Origin: Gongronella butleri | Taxonomy: Eukaryota > Mucoromycota > Mucoromycetes > Mucorales > Cunninghamellaceae | Assembly (NCBI GenBank): GCA_025201375.1 | Contig: JAIWZP010000088.1 | Coordinates: forward strand, 21,192 to 85,191 | DNA length: 64,000 bases | Direction of reading: 5' to 3' | Part shown: in pieces, positions 10,261-21,627 of the stretch | Numbering within the stretch: the first letter of the stretch is position 1 | How the letters are laid out: every line of letters begins with the position of its first letter | The notes under the pieces: generated by a model | The model's input: only the letters and a program-made list of their open reading frames with translations | What the model was told of the DNA's origin: nothing | Database searches by the model: none | Position numbers and translations under genes: made by a program

Positions 10261-12736
10261 TCATCCATTCATTGTCTCGCTTGTGGGCGTGACTGGTGGG
10301 CCCTGATTGAGCACCTCATCCAGACTGACGTGTCGCGTCAATTCGTCGTACACCTAAAAGAAAAAAAATGGCATTTGTTCCCAGTGACCTCATTTTTTTT
10401 TTGTGCGCTTTTTTACCATTTCATCCAATGGAATGATGCTCTTTCGCCTGAACTGTTGATAGTGCTGTTGATCCGGCTCGAATTGTTGCTAAAAATAGGA
10501 GGGAAGGTCAGAGGAAGGTAGAGGTATGAGAAAATCGCTTCTGTTACCATGTCTTTGTGATCATCTGTGGACTCGGGATGGTCCTGTTCGTCTTGGCATG
10601 GCTCCGACTGGTCCAATTCGTCATCGACATCCATCTGCGTGTCCTCGGCTTCATCGAGATCGTCAATATCCTCTAAAAGAACGAAAAACACGTCAACAAA
10701 ACGCGCTGCTTTCATTTTCAGACACGCTTTACCTTGTTGTTTGGGCGGGAATGAGAAGACTGGGTCGGCGATATGAGACGAAGGTGCAGAGATTGGCTCC
10801 GTTCTATTCTTGAGAAGCCTCCAGTGTTCTTCGCGTTCCTTTTGGCGCTTGCGTTCACTGCGAAAAAAAACAAGGAAACATGAGTGGAATGCGATCTTTT
10901 TTTTTTTTTTTGCGTGGCAATTGGGCAACATACAGCTGGCGCTGGATCTTGTACTGGTTGGCGCATTCGTCAAACAAGGCAGGATTGATGTCCATGCAGA
11001 GCTTGAGGGCGGTATAGATGAGGCCAAGGATCGTCTTATTCCAATGCGACTTGGACGTGCGATATAAAGCAGGGAATACAATGGGCATGATGGATTGAAT
11101 GTTCTCCGCGACCAAGCTGACAATGTAGTCATTGTTCCAATAGTACAAGGCGCGCTCGGCCACCTAAACAAAGCGTGAAATTTTAGAAATCGTGCGTTTT
11201 CACGCGCTTTTCCGTGTTGTTTTTCTTTTCCCCTTGCCTGGAAGTGTGGGCTGGAGACACACTGGCTTAGCTTGGCAAAAAGCGGGACCATGATGCGCTG
11301 GAACTCACAAACCTCGATTATGTCGAGGATTTCCTCGAGTTCATTCAAGAACATGACTTCTTTTGGGCTGTTGACCTTTGGCCAATAGCGGAGCAGGCCC
11401 ATGATGACCTCGGCTGTGAGTGCCTGGTCCTTTTCAAGGAACTGGACGACGCAGTAAGCCAGCTGCGGGTGGTAGACGCCGAGGGATTTGACCTTGTGCA
11501 AGGGGATGAGCACACGTGTCAAAAACGTCTTGTGTTCCTCCTTGAGTGGCAGCGCAAACCCATTGATGATGCTGCCCAGAATCTCCAACAGCTCTGCAAT
11601 CCCATTGTGTCGCTCCGTCTCGTAAATGAACTGGAAAAAGATGTGGCTGATCGAGCGTCGGATGAATGCACGTAAATTCAGGAATTTGCCGTATATTCGG
11701 TGCAGCGTCGTCTTTAAAAAGTCGCGCTCGCGCGGATCCTCGCTGTCAAACAGGTCGAGCAGCTACATTATAAATGAAATCGCAATCAGCTCCATTGGCT
11801 CTCTCGTTCTCGATTTTCCGTCAAAATTGAGCTTACCTGGTGGATGAACTTGTGGTCAATGTACTTTTTGGCAAAATTGATGTTGAATTCCGGTGATTCC
11901 AAGAAGCGCAAAAAGAATTCGTACACGATTTGCAGGTGTGGCCATGCCAATTCCAAAACAGGCTCATCTTCCTCAGGATCAAAGGCATCGCCAAAGGGAT
12001 TGACCTGCGGCGGGATGGGACGGAATAAATTGATGCCAAACTAAGATAAAAAAAAAAAAAGACGAATTGTGAGTCCAGTTGGCCGTGCTCCCGTCACCCA
12101 GTCCGATTTTTTTTCTGCCTTTTTACCATGTGAATGATCTCGGGATACACCGCCTCGGTGAGGACGCCGCGATTCATAATGATGTACTCGAGGATTTCCT
12201 GCAACGTGTTGCGCTTGATCTCCTTTTCGTTGAGTTCCGACGATGCATCACTGAAATCAAACACCACCATGCATTGACGGATCTTTTGGATGAACAGATC
12301 TTGGCGCATATGCGGCGGCACCTCTAAAAACAAGCAAAAAAAAAAAAAAAAAAGGAGGGAGGGATGAGCGGGCGGCCAACAATTGCATGCTTTTTGACGC
12401 TGCTGCGACTCTTACCATGGAAGGGCGGCGTGCGCTCCAATTGCACTTTTTCCGTGACGTAGAAGCGCGAGGACTTTTGGCGGCGTGGCGTCTTGCTGAT
12501 GGGTATTTGGTCCTTTGGCGCGTTTTTCAAGCGATTGAGGGCGCCAACTTGGTGCATAAAGGCAACACCGCCGGCACGGCCCTTTGTCTAAAACGAGCCA
12601 AAAATGAGCATCCGCTCGACAATCCGCGAAAAAGAGCGCAATTTTATAATCTTACCACTTCCATAGGGCTGTCCGTGTTGACAATGACAATAGAAGGCGA
12701 CTCGGCCGAAGGTTGAGGCGAGCCAGAGTGTGACAT
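10261..12736 (-). CDS. RTS1: PP2A regulatory subunit B56 (B-prime)
   Basis: Ten exons on the minus strand: 12736-12656, 12587-12416, 12323-12127, 12040-11837, 11762-11238, 11163-10934, 10857-10733, 10672-10548, 10488-10417, 10353-10261, giving 607 aa. B56 hallmarks include the block around [58 protein letters not shown] and [17 protein letters not shown]. Together these form the HEAT-like repeat core. The N-terminus is a short Ser/Pro-rich tail, and the C-terminus has an acidic segment (exon 8). The protein scaffolds and targets the PP2A A/C core. The yeast homologue Rts1 acts at centromeres, the bud neck and in stress responses. The intron between 11238 and 11163 uses a GC donor, supported by the conserved HFQ-VAE junction. 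Confidence 0.96.
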
Positions 12737-13631
12737 ATAAACAAAAAATATCTAAACAAACAAGAGAGACGGCGGAAGGGGGGCGAAGCAAAGCGTTTAA
12801 AGGCTGCAAGCTTAAAAAAAGAGGGAGATGAAAAGGGGCAAAGCAATGAGTGGCGACCACAGCTAGCAAAAAGGACAAGGAGAGCGTGCTGCGAGAACAA
12901 AAAAAAATAAAGAGCAAGATGGGAGAGCACCCACTGAAAAAGAAGAAAAAAACAAAAAAAGGGTGTCGATGAAGAAAGAAACAAGAAGAAAAGAGGCAAC
13001 TCTTGGATTTTCCCCCTTTTTTTCTTTTCAAGTCAAATTGAGCCTCCTCCCTCCGCCCTGTTGTCATGGCGTCAGAATTTACACACACACCAAATAGGCT
13101 TATTTTGCATTTTTCATTTTTTATTTTCTACCTCTCTTAATGGACGTCATATTCCCCGTGACTCGATGAGTCGTGTTCATGTTTCCACGTCATTTCCGTT
13201 TCATTCATGGCGTGGTTTTGCCCCCCATCAAGGGCCAATTGACTGGCCTGGGGCGCCACTCCCCCTTTTTTTTCAGTTCACAATTGTAATGTTACACAAA
13301 GACCAAGAGGGGGGAGCAGGCCCCAATCCCATTCAGCAGATCAAAGGGTCGCTTTTTTCATTGTTCATGCAATGTCAATTTTCTTTTCTTTTGAAAAAAA
13401 AAATGAGAGGATTTGTCGTTTTTCACGCTTTCATACCATGAAATGGCTATCGATAGCCCTTTTGATGATCCCAGTGGCATCTATTTGCTGCTTCTCCACC
13501 ATTGAATGAGCCAATGGTTGCCATAAAAGGGAGCGCGGTTGTTCTCACCCTCTTTCTTTCTTGCTTTTTGTCACGTTTTTACGCGTTTTCGTGTTTCTCT
13601 CCTTTTTTCTCCTTTTTTTCACTCGTTTTCT
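12737..13631. promoter_or_regulatory. Divergent intergenic region between B56 (-) and PfkB kinase (+)
   Basis: About 0.9 kb separates two divergently transcribed genes, so it probably contains both promoters. It has long purine tracts next to the B56 start (12740-13000) and T/C-rich tracts before the kinase start (13550-13625). ORFs here follow the low-complexity tracts and are not genes. No clear TATA box was assigned. Confidence 0.45.
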
Positions 13632-14985
13632 ATGCGACCAGTAAGTGCAGATCATGTGTGTGCATTGCACAAAGTCTTTCTGACATTTGCCTGGTGGGTT
13701 TCCTTATAGTTGATCGTGGTTGGAGGCGTCGCACTCGATATTACGGCGACAACACATAGTGTCAAAGGTTTTTTGCACACGTCGACGGTGGGCACGGTCA
13801 AACACTCCCTGGGCGGCGTGGGGCGTAATGTATGCGAGGCGGCGCACCGCGCTGGCGCGCGCAGCATCTTGCTGTCGGCTGTGGGAGACGATATGCCCGG
13901 CCACTCGCTTCGGCAAGGCATGGCCGACATGCATATGGACACTGCATTGCTGCAAACTTCGGCTGGTCACGCATCCGCGGTAAAAAACGAAATATATCAC
14001 GTGTTCAATGGCACAACATTCTCATTTTCTGTGCATTTTTTCTTTTTTTTCTTCTTTTTTTTCTGTATGATTAGGTGTACAATGCATTCCACACTGCGGA
14101 CGGCCAGCTGCTTAGCGCTGTGGCTGACATGTCCATCTTTGATCATCTCGATTTAGACAAGGTAAAACGCGAAAAAACACACGAAAAAGCGCGTCTGATG
14201 CCCCTTTTTACGTGTCATTGCCAGATCAGCAGCGTGTTTCAATCGTACAAGCCGGCCTTGGTGTGCTTTGATGGTAACATCACGTCGGCCGCCATGGCCA
14301 AGCTTACGGCAGCGTGCCGTTCCTTGGGCATTCCAGGTAAAAATTGGAAAAATGAGGCAAAACGGGGCATTTTCTTATTTTTGTTAGCCTTTTTCGAGCC
14401 CACGTCGATCCCAAAGTCGGTCAAGGCGTTTGCGAGCGACGTCGATACCCGGGCGATCGCGTATACGTCGCCCAATCAATACGAATTAGAGGCGATGATT
14501 GAGCATTGCGACACGTCGTCGGCCCAGCCATTGTCTGCCGCGCAGCAAATGCCGCGACTGGACGACCTGCCTTTGCTCGCGCGCCAGCAATTGGAACCCG
14601 CTTGGTGCCTGTCACACACGATCCCGCACGTCATCACCAAGTTGGGCGAGCACGGGTGCTTGTACGTGAGCCAGGCCAAAAAAGCGATTTCGTACATCCC
14701 GCCGGAGCCATTGGACCCGTCCACGGTGCTGAGCGTCACGGGCGCAGGCGATAGGTAACGGAAAACGATAAAAAGGGCATTCTTTAAGTTTGCTCCGTTG
14801 CTCACTGATTTCATTTTAGCTTTGTCGGTGTCCTTTTGGCAAATCTTGCGCGTGATCCGCTTCAAGACGATCTGACGACGTGGCGCGGGATGATCAGCTG
14901 CGGGCAAAAGGCGGCCATACGCACGCTGCAGTCCAAATTGGCCGTGAGCCCATCCATCGGCAGCGATCTGGTCTTGGAAACATAA
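13632..14985 (+). CDS. PfkB-family carbohydrate/nucleoside kinase (pseudouridine-kinase-like)
   Basis: Six exons: 13632-13640, 13710-13979, 14075-14161, 14225-14336, 14388-14754, 14820-14985, giving 336 aa. Exon 1 encodes only M-R-P. It is chosen because it completes the typical N-terminal strand (MRPLIVVGG) and has a good GTAAGT donor. PfkB signatures are present: LGGVGRNVCEAAHRAG (signature 1) and VTGAGDSFVGVLLANL (signature 2, with the catalytic Asp), the latter formed across the last intron. The PNQYELEAM segment and the HVITKLGEHGCLY strand resemble pseudouridine kinases and the kinase half of fungal bifunctional pseudouridine enzymes. No PsuG glycosidase domain is attached, so substrate assignment is inference; adenosine or ribokinase-type activity is an alternative. 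MDH starts about 220 nt downstream. Confidence 0.9.
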
Positions 14986-15202
14986 AAATAAAGTTTGGCG
15001 GCAAAACGTTTCATGTGCGCGATCAGGGTTGGCCAATGGGCGCAAAACCGATTATCAATGGCGGTGAGCCGGTGACTGCCAGTGCATGGGTTGGGGTGGA
15101 GCGGAGAAAATTGGGCCTGCAAGCTTCATAAACACCAGGTTTTTTATTTTTATTTTTCATCTTTTTTTTTTTCTTTTTCTTCTTCCCTCCCATATAAAAA
15201 AA

Positions 15203-16517
15203 ATGTTCGCTGCCACCCGTGTTGCCTCTTTTGCCGCCAAGCGCGCCTTCTCCACCTCTGCCGCTAACCTGTCCAAGGTTGCCGTCCTCGGCGCTGCCGG
15301 TGGCATTGGCCAGCCCCTCTCCCTGTTGCTCAAGGAGAACCCCCACGTCTCCCACTTGGCTCTCTACGATATCGTCAACGCCCCCGGTGTTGCCGCTGAC
15401 TTGAGCCACATCAACACCAACTCCAAGGTAAAAAAAAATTTTTTTATTGGGCCCATTGACGCGTGGCACGAGCGGAAAATGGGCAAAAATTGCGCGAAAA
15501 TACCGGAAAATAGGACAATTCGGCTCATGTCCCCTTGTTTTTTTTTAAAAAAAACTAGGTGACTGGCCACGGTGCTGAAAACGATGGCTTGAAGGCCGCT
15601 CTCGAGGACGCCCACGTCGTTGTCATCCCCGCTGGTGTTCCCCGCAAGCCCGGCATGACCCGTGATGACTTGTTCAACACCAATGCCTCCATTGTCCAAA
15701 ACCTTGCCGAGTCTGCTGCCAAGTAAGTTGTGATCCGTTGAGAATGGGATGTGGGAAAGGCGCGCGTCTTTGTGTGTGAGAGGGAGAAATTGAGAAGGTG
15801 GGGACAAATTGTACCGAAAAAGGCGAGGAAAACAGGATTTTGTTCATTTTTACGCATTTTTTGACCCTTATTTTTTTTTTACCACTTCCCGCACTTAGGT
15901 ACTGCCCCAAGGCCCACATCTTGATCATCTCCAACCCCGTCAACTCGACTGTGCCCATCTTTGCCGAGGTGCTCAAGAAGCACAAGGTGTTTGACCCCAA
16001 GCGTCTCTATGGTGTGACCACGCTCGATGTTGTGCGCGCGTCGCGCTTCGTCTCCGAGGTCAAGGGCAAGGACCCCAAGGACGTCAAGGTCACCGTCGTC
16101 GGTGGTCACTCTGGTGTCACGATTGTTCCTCTCTTGTCGCAATCCGGCTTTGAGTTCACCAAGGAGGAATTGGATGCCTTGACCCACCGCATCCAATTCG
16201 GTGGTGATGAGGTTGTCAAGGCCAAGGCTGGCACTGGCTCCGCCACTCTCTCCATGGCCTATGCTGGTGCCCGCATGGCCAACTCCGTCTTGGAGGCCAC
16301 TGTTGCCGGCAAGAAGGGTATTGTCGAGCCCACCTTTGTCCAATCCGACTTGTACAAGGACCAGGGCATTGAATACTTCTCGTCCAACGTCGAACTCGGC
16401 CCCAATGGTGTCGAGAAGATCCACGGCCTCGGCGAGATCTCCGACTATGAGAAGAACTTGATCAAGGACTGCTTGGTTGACTTGAAGAAGAACATTGCCA
16501 AGGGCGAGTCCTTCTAA
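15203..16517 (+). CDS. MDH1: Mitochondrial malate dehydrogenase
   Basis: Three exons: 15203-15427, 15559-15722, 15899-16517, giving 335 aa. The N-terminal 20 or so residues ([18 protein letters not shown]) are Arg/Ser/Ala-rich without acids, a mitochondrial presequence. The Rossmann motif [12 protein letters not shown], the substrate-binding [15 protein letters not shown] loop and the catalytic-His segment [18 protein letters not shown] are intact. It interconverts malate and oxaloacetate with NAD in the TCA cycle and malate-aspartate shuttle. Codon use is strongly biased to C-ending codons (ACC, GTC, AAG), stronger than in neighbouring genes, as expected for a highly expressed gene. AATAAA signals follow at about 16583 and 16600. 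The third ribosome-independent clue to the start is the short T-rich leader ending at 15202. Confidence 0.98.
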
Positions 16518-16880
16518 ATACAATAGACGCGTCCCCCCCTCCATTGCTTTTTTTTTCTTCTCTCCCCCTCTCTGTATAGTACAATAAAAAAGGCGCCCCA
16601 ATAAAAAGCGACGTGAAAAGCGTTCATATGCGTGCAATTGCTCTATTTTTCTTTAAAAGGCACATCATTGGCTCGCGCGTTTCTGCATGATTTGAAACAA
16701 GGACGCTCCAATTCTCAACAAAAAAAGAGCGATTTCAAAGTGCACATGCATCCTCCTCCCTTGTCATAGACGATTTTTTTAGATTTTTTTTTTTTTTTCC
16801 CTCGCTCTCGTTCTTTTCCACTCTTTTTTTTTCTTTGCCTTTTTTTTGCCTTTCTCTTTTTTTTTTTCTTCTCAGCAAAG

Positions 16881-19800
16881 ATGAACGACGACGACACCCA
16901 GCACCCTTTGACAGTGACGCCAGATAGCTCGCTGTATGCGTCGCCCGTGCCGCGTGGCCCCGTGGACTCGCCGGCGCCCAAGCAAGCGGAGCAAGTGCGC
17001 ACCAATTTGCAAGCGCACCGAGATAGCCTGACCGAGGCGGTCACCCACTTTGAGCAATTCCCGTCGGATATGCGGCACCACCAGCAAAAATCGCAGCAAC
17101 ACTCGCCGGCATGGCTGCGCGGACGCTCGAAATCGCTGGCATATGGCGTTAATTTCATGGGCCCTAATCCAGAGTACATTAGCGCTGTGCCCTACAAGGC
17201 CAAGACTTGGGAACCCACCCTCGAAAAGGCCATCAAGGCCATCATCTCGATCAAGGCAAGCCATGTCCGCAGCTTTGACACGGAAACATCAGGTAAAAAA
17301 AAAAAAAAGGCATCGTGTCAATGGCCCATTTTTTACACTTTTTTCTGAAAAAAAAGGCACCTATACCGCGACGGGCTTCATTGTCGACGCCAAGCAAGGT
17401 ATCCTGCTGACGAACCGCCATGTCGTGTCGCCAGCACCCATTGTGGCTCAGGCCGTGTTGACCAACTATGAAGAAGTGCCCTTGATTCCCGTGTACCGCG
17501 ATCCTGTGCATGACTTTGGCTTTATGAGAGTAAGGAGCCGCAGCAATAATGGAGGCATTCATCTGCTCACTCCTTGCTTTTTTTTTTTTTTTTGTCTATT
17601 TTTCTTTTTTACCAACGCCCATCCAATTGCCTTTTATAGTTTGATCCAAGCAAGATCAAGTTCATGGAGCTTGAGGAGATCGAATTGAGCCCAGAGCGCG
17701 CACGCGTCGGCCTTGATATTCGTGTCGTTGGGTAAAAATGGACCATTTCTCGTGAATTCAGTATTTTGGGCTCACTTTTTTTTATGACGATGATTAGCAA
17801 TGACGCTGGTGAGAAGCTTAGTATTCTGGCGGGCACATTGGCGCGTTTGGACCGTCGGTAAGACAAGAAAAAGAAAAAACGCGTAAAAGGACCGCGTTTG
17901 ACAGCCTTTTTTTTTTTTAAAAAAAATCATTTTTTTCATAGGGCACCCGAGTATGGTGTGGGTGAATACAACGATTTCAACACGTTTTACCTGCAAGCAG
18001 CATCGGGGACAAGCGGCGGGTCGTCGGGCAGCCCTGTTTTGGACATTGATGGGCATGCAGTTGCATTGAATGCCGGAGGCGCCAGTCGCGCGTCATCCAG
18101 CTACTATCTGCCTTTGGACCGCGTGAAGCGCGCCCTGTCGTACGTGCAACAGGGCCAAACGGTGCCGCGTGGCACGTTGCAGGCAGAATTCGAGTATTTG
18201 CCGTACAACGAGGTGCGACGACTGGGCCTAAAGGCGCCTCTCGAAGAGAAAATCCGTGCAAAGTTCCCCGACGAAACAGGGATGCTCGTGGTGCGTTCTG
18301 TGCTGCCCGACGGGCCTGCCGACCAGCGCCTGATCCCCGGCGATATCCTCTTGGGCTGCAATGGCAACATGGTGCCGCATTTTATTGCATTATTCGAAGT
18401 TCTGGATGATTCTGTGGGCAAAGATGTCGTTCTGACGCTGTGCCGCGGAAAAAAGACAATGGACGTCACCGTGACTGTCCAGGATCTGCACTCAATTACG
18501 CCAGACAAATTTGTGGAAATTGGCGGCGGTGTTGTCCACGATTTGTCGTACCAGCTGGCCAAGGGATACTCGCAGCCCGTGCGTGGCGTGTACGTGGCCA
18601 CGTCCGGCCACATGCTGGCCAGCGCAAGCGCCTGGCGCAAATCCATCATCACCAGCGTCAACAACATCCCAACACCCAATCTCGACGCCTTTATCCAGGC
18701 CATGAACACTCTACCCGATGGCGCACGCGTCCCACTCTGCTTTTACGCGCTTCACAAGGCCTACAAGGAAAAGGTCATGATCATGCACGTCGACCGCCAT
18801 TGGCATTTATTCCGGCTCGCCGTCCGCAATGGTATTTTTTTTATTTTTTTGCGTTTTTTTCACTTTTTTCACTTTTTTTTTTTTCTCATTTTTTCCTCTT
18901 TCTACTTTTTTTTTTCTCAATTGCGTCTCAAAAAGACGTGACGGGTGTCTGGGACTACCAGCGCATGCCGCCGCCGCCGTCCAAGCTGGCGTACCAGCCG
19001 TCGACGGCGTCGTTCCCGCCATTGGCGGAATCTTTGGCATTGGCACAGACCCTGATGCCATCGTTTGTGGCCATTGACTTTTATTTGCCATATTTGGTGG
19101 ATGGGATGAAGGCGACGCAATTCTACGGGATGGGTTACGTGGTGGCAACGGGCAAGTATCCTCTGGTTTTGTGCGATCGCGACACCATCCCCATCAGTCT
19201 GGGCGATATCTTCATCACGTTTGCCAACAGCATCATCATCCCGGGCAAGCTCGTGCTGCTGCATCCGTTTTACAATTATGCGCTCATCACCTACGATCCG
19301 ACGCTCATTGGCGACACGCCGGCCAAGCCGCTCGTGTTTTCGGACGTGGAACTCAAGCAAGGCGATAATTGCACATTTGTTGGCTTGAACAACGACCACG
19401 CGCCGACGCAAAAGAACGTGACCATCAGTAGCATCAGCAACATTGGCACGCGCGAATGCTCGCCGCCGCGATGGCGCGCCGTCAATGTCGAAGGCATCAG
19501 CATTGACGACCCCTCGCTGAACAATCTGCACGGTGGCTTGCTGATCGATAAGGACGGTAAGGTGCAAGCGCTCTGGACAAGTTATTCGACGCAAAATGAG
19601 AAAGCAAAGGACACTTCGTTCATGTCTGGCCTTGCCGCATCGCTTGTGGTGCCCACACTCGACAAATTGATGTCCAAGATTGAGAATGCCGAGTCGCTCG
19701 ATGATTGCCAAGGTCTTTGCCTCGATTTCCGTGGATTGGATGCCGAATTCTGGACAATGCGCCTTGCTGCGGCGCGCACACTCGGGCTTTCAGATGCGTG

Positions 19801-20608
19801 GGTGCAACGCATCGAGAAAAGTGGCGCATCGCGATTCACATTGCTGTATGTGTTGAATCTGTTGGACGAGCACGGGCCGCTGGCAAAGCAATTGCAAGTG
19901 GGCGACGTGTTGCTGTCGATCCAAGGCCAATTGATGACGCGCTTGTCGGATTTGACAAAAGTCTTGTCGGCAGCCACCACGACCTCTTCCACGACAACAA
20001 CAGAAACGGCCAAATCCGACGACGTCGGCCAAGTGGACATGTGCATTCTGCGCAAGGGCCAGGAGATCCAAGTGACTGTGCCATTGGCGTCGTTTTCAGG
20101 GTATGAGACCACGCGCGTCATTGGATGGCAAGGCGCACTCATCCAATGCGCGTACCGAGCCGTGCTTGAGCAAGTCAGGCACAATACGCAAGGCGTCTAT
20201 GTCAGTTGCACGCTGTACGGGTCCCCTGCATCCAACGTGCTGCGACCCGGCGTCTGGATCACAGAGGTCCAGGGCCAACGCGTGCAAACCCTCGACCAAT
20301 TCTTGTCTGTCGTCCATAAAAACGAATTCGACGCCATGAGACGCAGACGCCCAAGCTACATCCCGCCCGTCCAGCGCCAAGATACACGCTGCGTGCTGGA
20401 ATTAACAGACGACAAAGTGCTCCACGAAGAAGACGACCAAGATGACGAGGACGACAACAATGATGAGGGCTATATTCGTCTCAAGACCATCAGCCGCAAT
20501 GGCACCGTCCGCGTCGTCGCTCTCAAATTGGACCTTCACTATTGGAACTCGTGGCAATTGCAGCGCGACCCCAGTGCCTTGAGCGGATGGAACGCAACAG
20601 AGGCCTAA
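16881..20608 (+). CDS. NMA111: Nuclear HtrA-like serine protease Nma111
   Basis: Six exons: 16881-17292, 17357-17529, 17640-17731, 17798-17857, 17942-18831, 18936-20608, giving 1099 aa (yeast Nma111 is about 1000). The trypsin-like triad is visible as His in LLTNRHVVSP, Asp in YRDPVHDFGFMR and Ser in GTSGGSSGSPVLD. The oxyanion GGSSGSP motif is intact. PDZ-like domains follow the protease (around LPDGPADQRLIPGDILLGCNG), and the second half is the degenerate protease/PDZ repeat typical of the family. In yeast the protein is a nuclear pro-apoptotic HtrA that cleaves the IAP protein Bir1 and also acts in lipid homeostasis. A short acidic stretch near the C-terminus (DDQDDEDDNNDEG) is a local feature. 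The ATG at 16881 directly follows a T/C-rich leader. Confidence 0.97.
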
Positions 20609-20685
20609 TGGCCCCCCTCCCAATTTTTATTTTTTATTTGTTTTTATGCTAGAATCCAATAAAAAAAATTAAAAAGCATCCAATG

Positions 20686-21357
20686 CTATCCTTGCTTGAT
20701 GGAGGGCGTCAAAAGGAGCGCTTGGAGACGCGGATACGCCACAAACGTGCCAAATATCAGCGCGCCGCCAATCACAGCCAGCACACGCAGAATCCCTTCG
20801 TGCACGACACCAAAGAGGAGTGGCTCGAGCACTAAAAAAAAAAAAAAAAAAATAGGAATTGAGTGAGACTCGCTCGTCGATATCGCTAAATAATGCTTTT
20901 TACCAATATGAACAGGCACAGAAGGGTAATCTTTGTCGGGCTGATTGGACACGCCAGCGTACGTCGGCACGAACAGGACGCCATAGATCACGTCCGTGTC
21001 GCGCTTGCACACCAGATCAATTTGGATATCCGTTGGCGTCTTTTTCAAGAAACAAAATCGGGATAAGCGACCAATTGAACGTTTTCACCGCGTTTTCCTT
21101 ACCGTGGCCGGGTACGACACGCGCACCTCGTAGCGGCGCTCGCGTTCAACGTGAGCAAAGGGGTATAAAAAGGACTGATTCGCAGGCCACACCGTAACAA
21201 TGTCGCTTTGAGGTGAAAGTACATGTGACGGCTCGACTAGCACCTCATCAAGTGACAGGCAGTCTCTGTTGCTCGCTTTTGCCGCGAACATGGCCTTCTC
21301 CGTATTTCCAAGCACCCAAGAGACGAAGAACAGGCACACAAAAAACACAGAAAGCAT
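20686..21357 (-). CDS. Small type I membrane protein, unrecognised
   Basis: Three exons on the minus strand: 21357-21103, 21039-20904, 20831-20686, giving 178 aa. It begins with a clear signal peptide (MLSVFFVCLFFVSWVLG), then a luminal or extracellular domain of about 110 residues, and ends with one hydrophobic segment (ILRVLAVIGGALIFGTFVAY) and a short tail. This fits a single-pass endomembrane or ER protein. The luminal part has paired hydrophobic strands (ERRYEVRVSYPAT, IQIDLVCKRDTDVIYGVLF), suggesting a beta-sandwich. I do not recognise the family. An ER-translocon or GPI-assembly accessory subunit would fit the topology but is only a guess. It is convergent with NMA111, with less than 80 nt between stops. 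The model divides into whole codons at both splice junctions. Confidence 0.72.
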
Positions 21358-21627
21358 AGAAAACGGGAAAAAGCAAGGGAAAAGTGAAACGCGGACCCAC
21401 GGCCCTTTGACAGGCCGCCCAATTTATGAGCGCAATTCCCGTGCCCAAATTTAGAAAAGGACGTGTTCATCTTTTGTTTACGCGCTCAAGACTATAAACG
21501 CCCATTTCCCCCCTTTATTTGATTGTCTCTTTGTTTTAAAATGATTCTGTCCATGGTTTTATTTTTTTTAAAAGTTGAGCTTGGAAGTAATAAATAAAAA
21601 AAGAAAAAGAACAGGGTCTAGAGCTAT

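Noticed and set aside
10413..11588. 391-codon ORF on the minus strand
   Set aside because: It reads through several introns of the B56 gene; family conservation shows these are spliced.
15879..16637. 252-codon ORF antisense to the malate dehydrogenase gene
   Set aside because: Shadow of the strongly C-biased MDH codons; the sense strand is unmistakably MDH.
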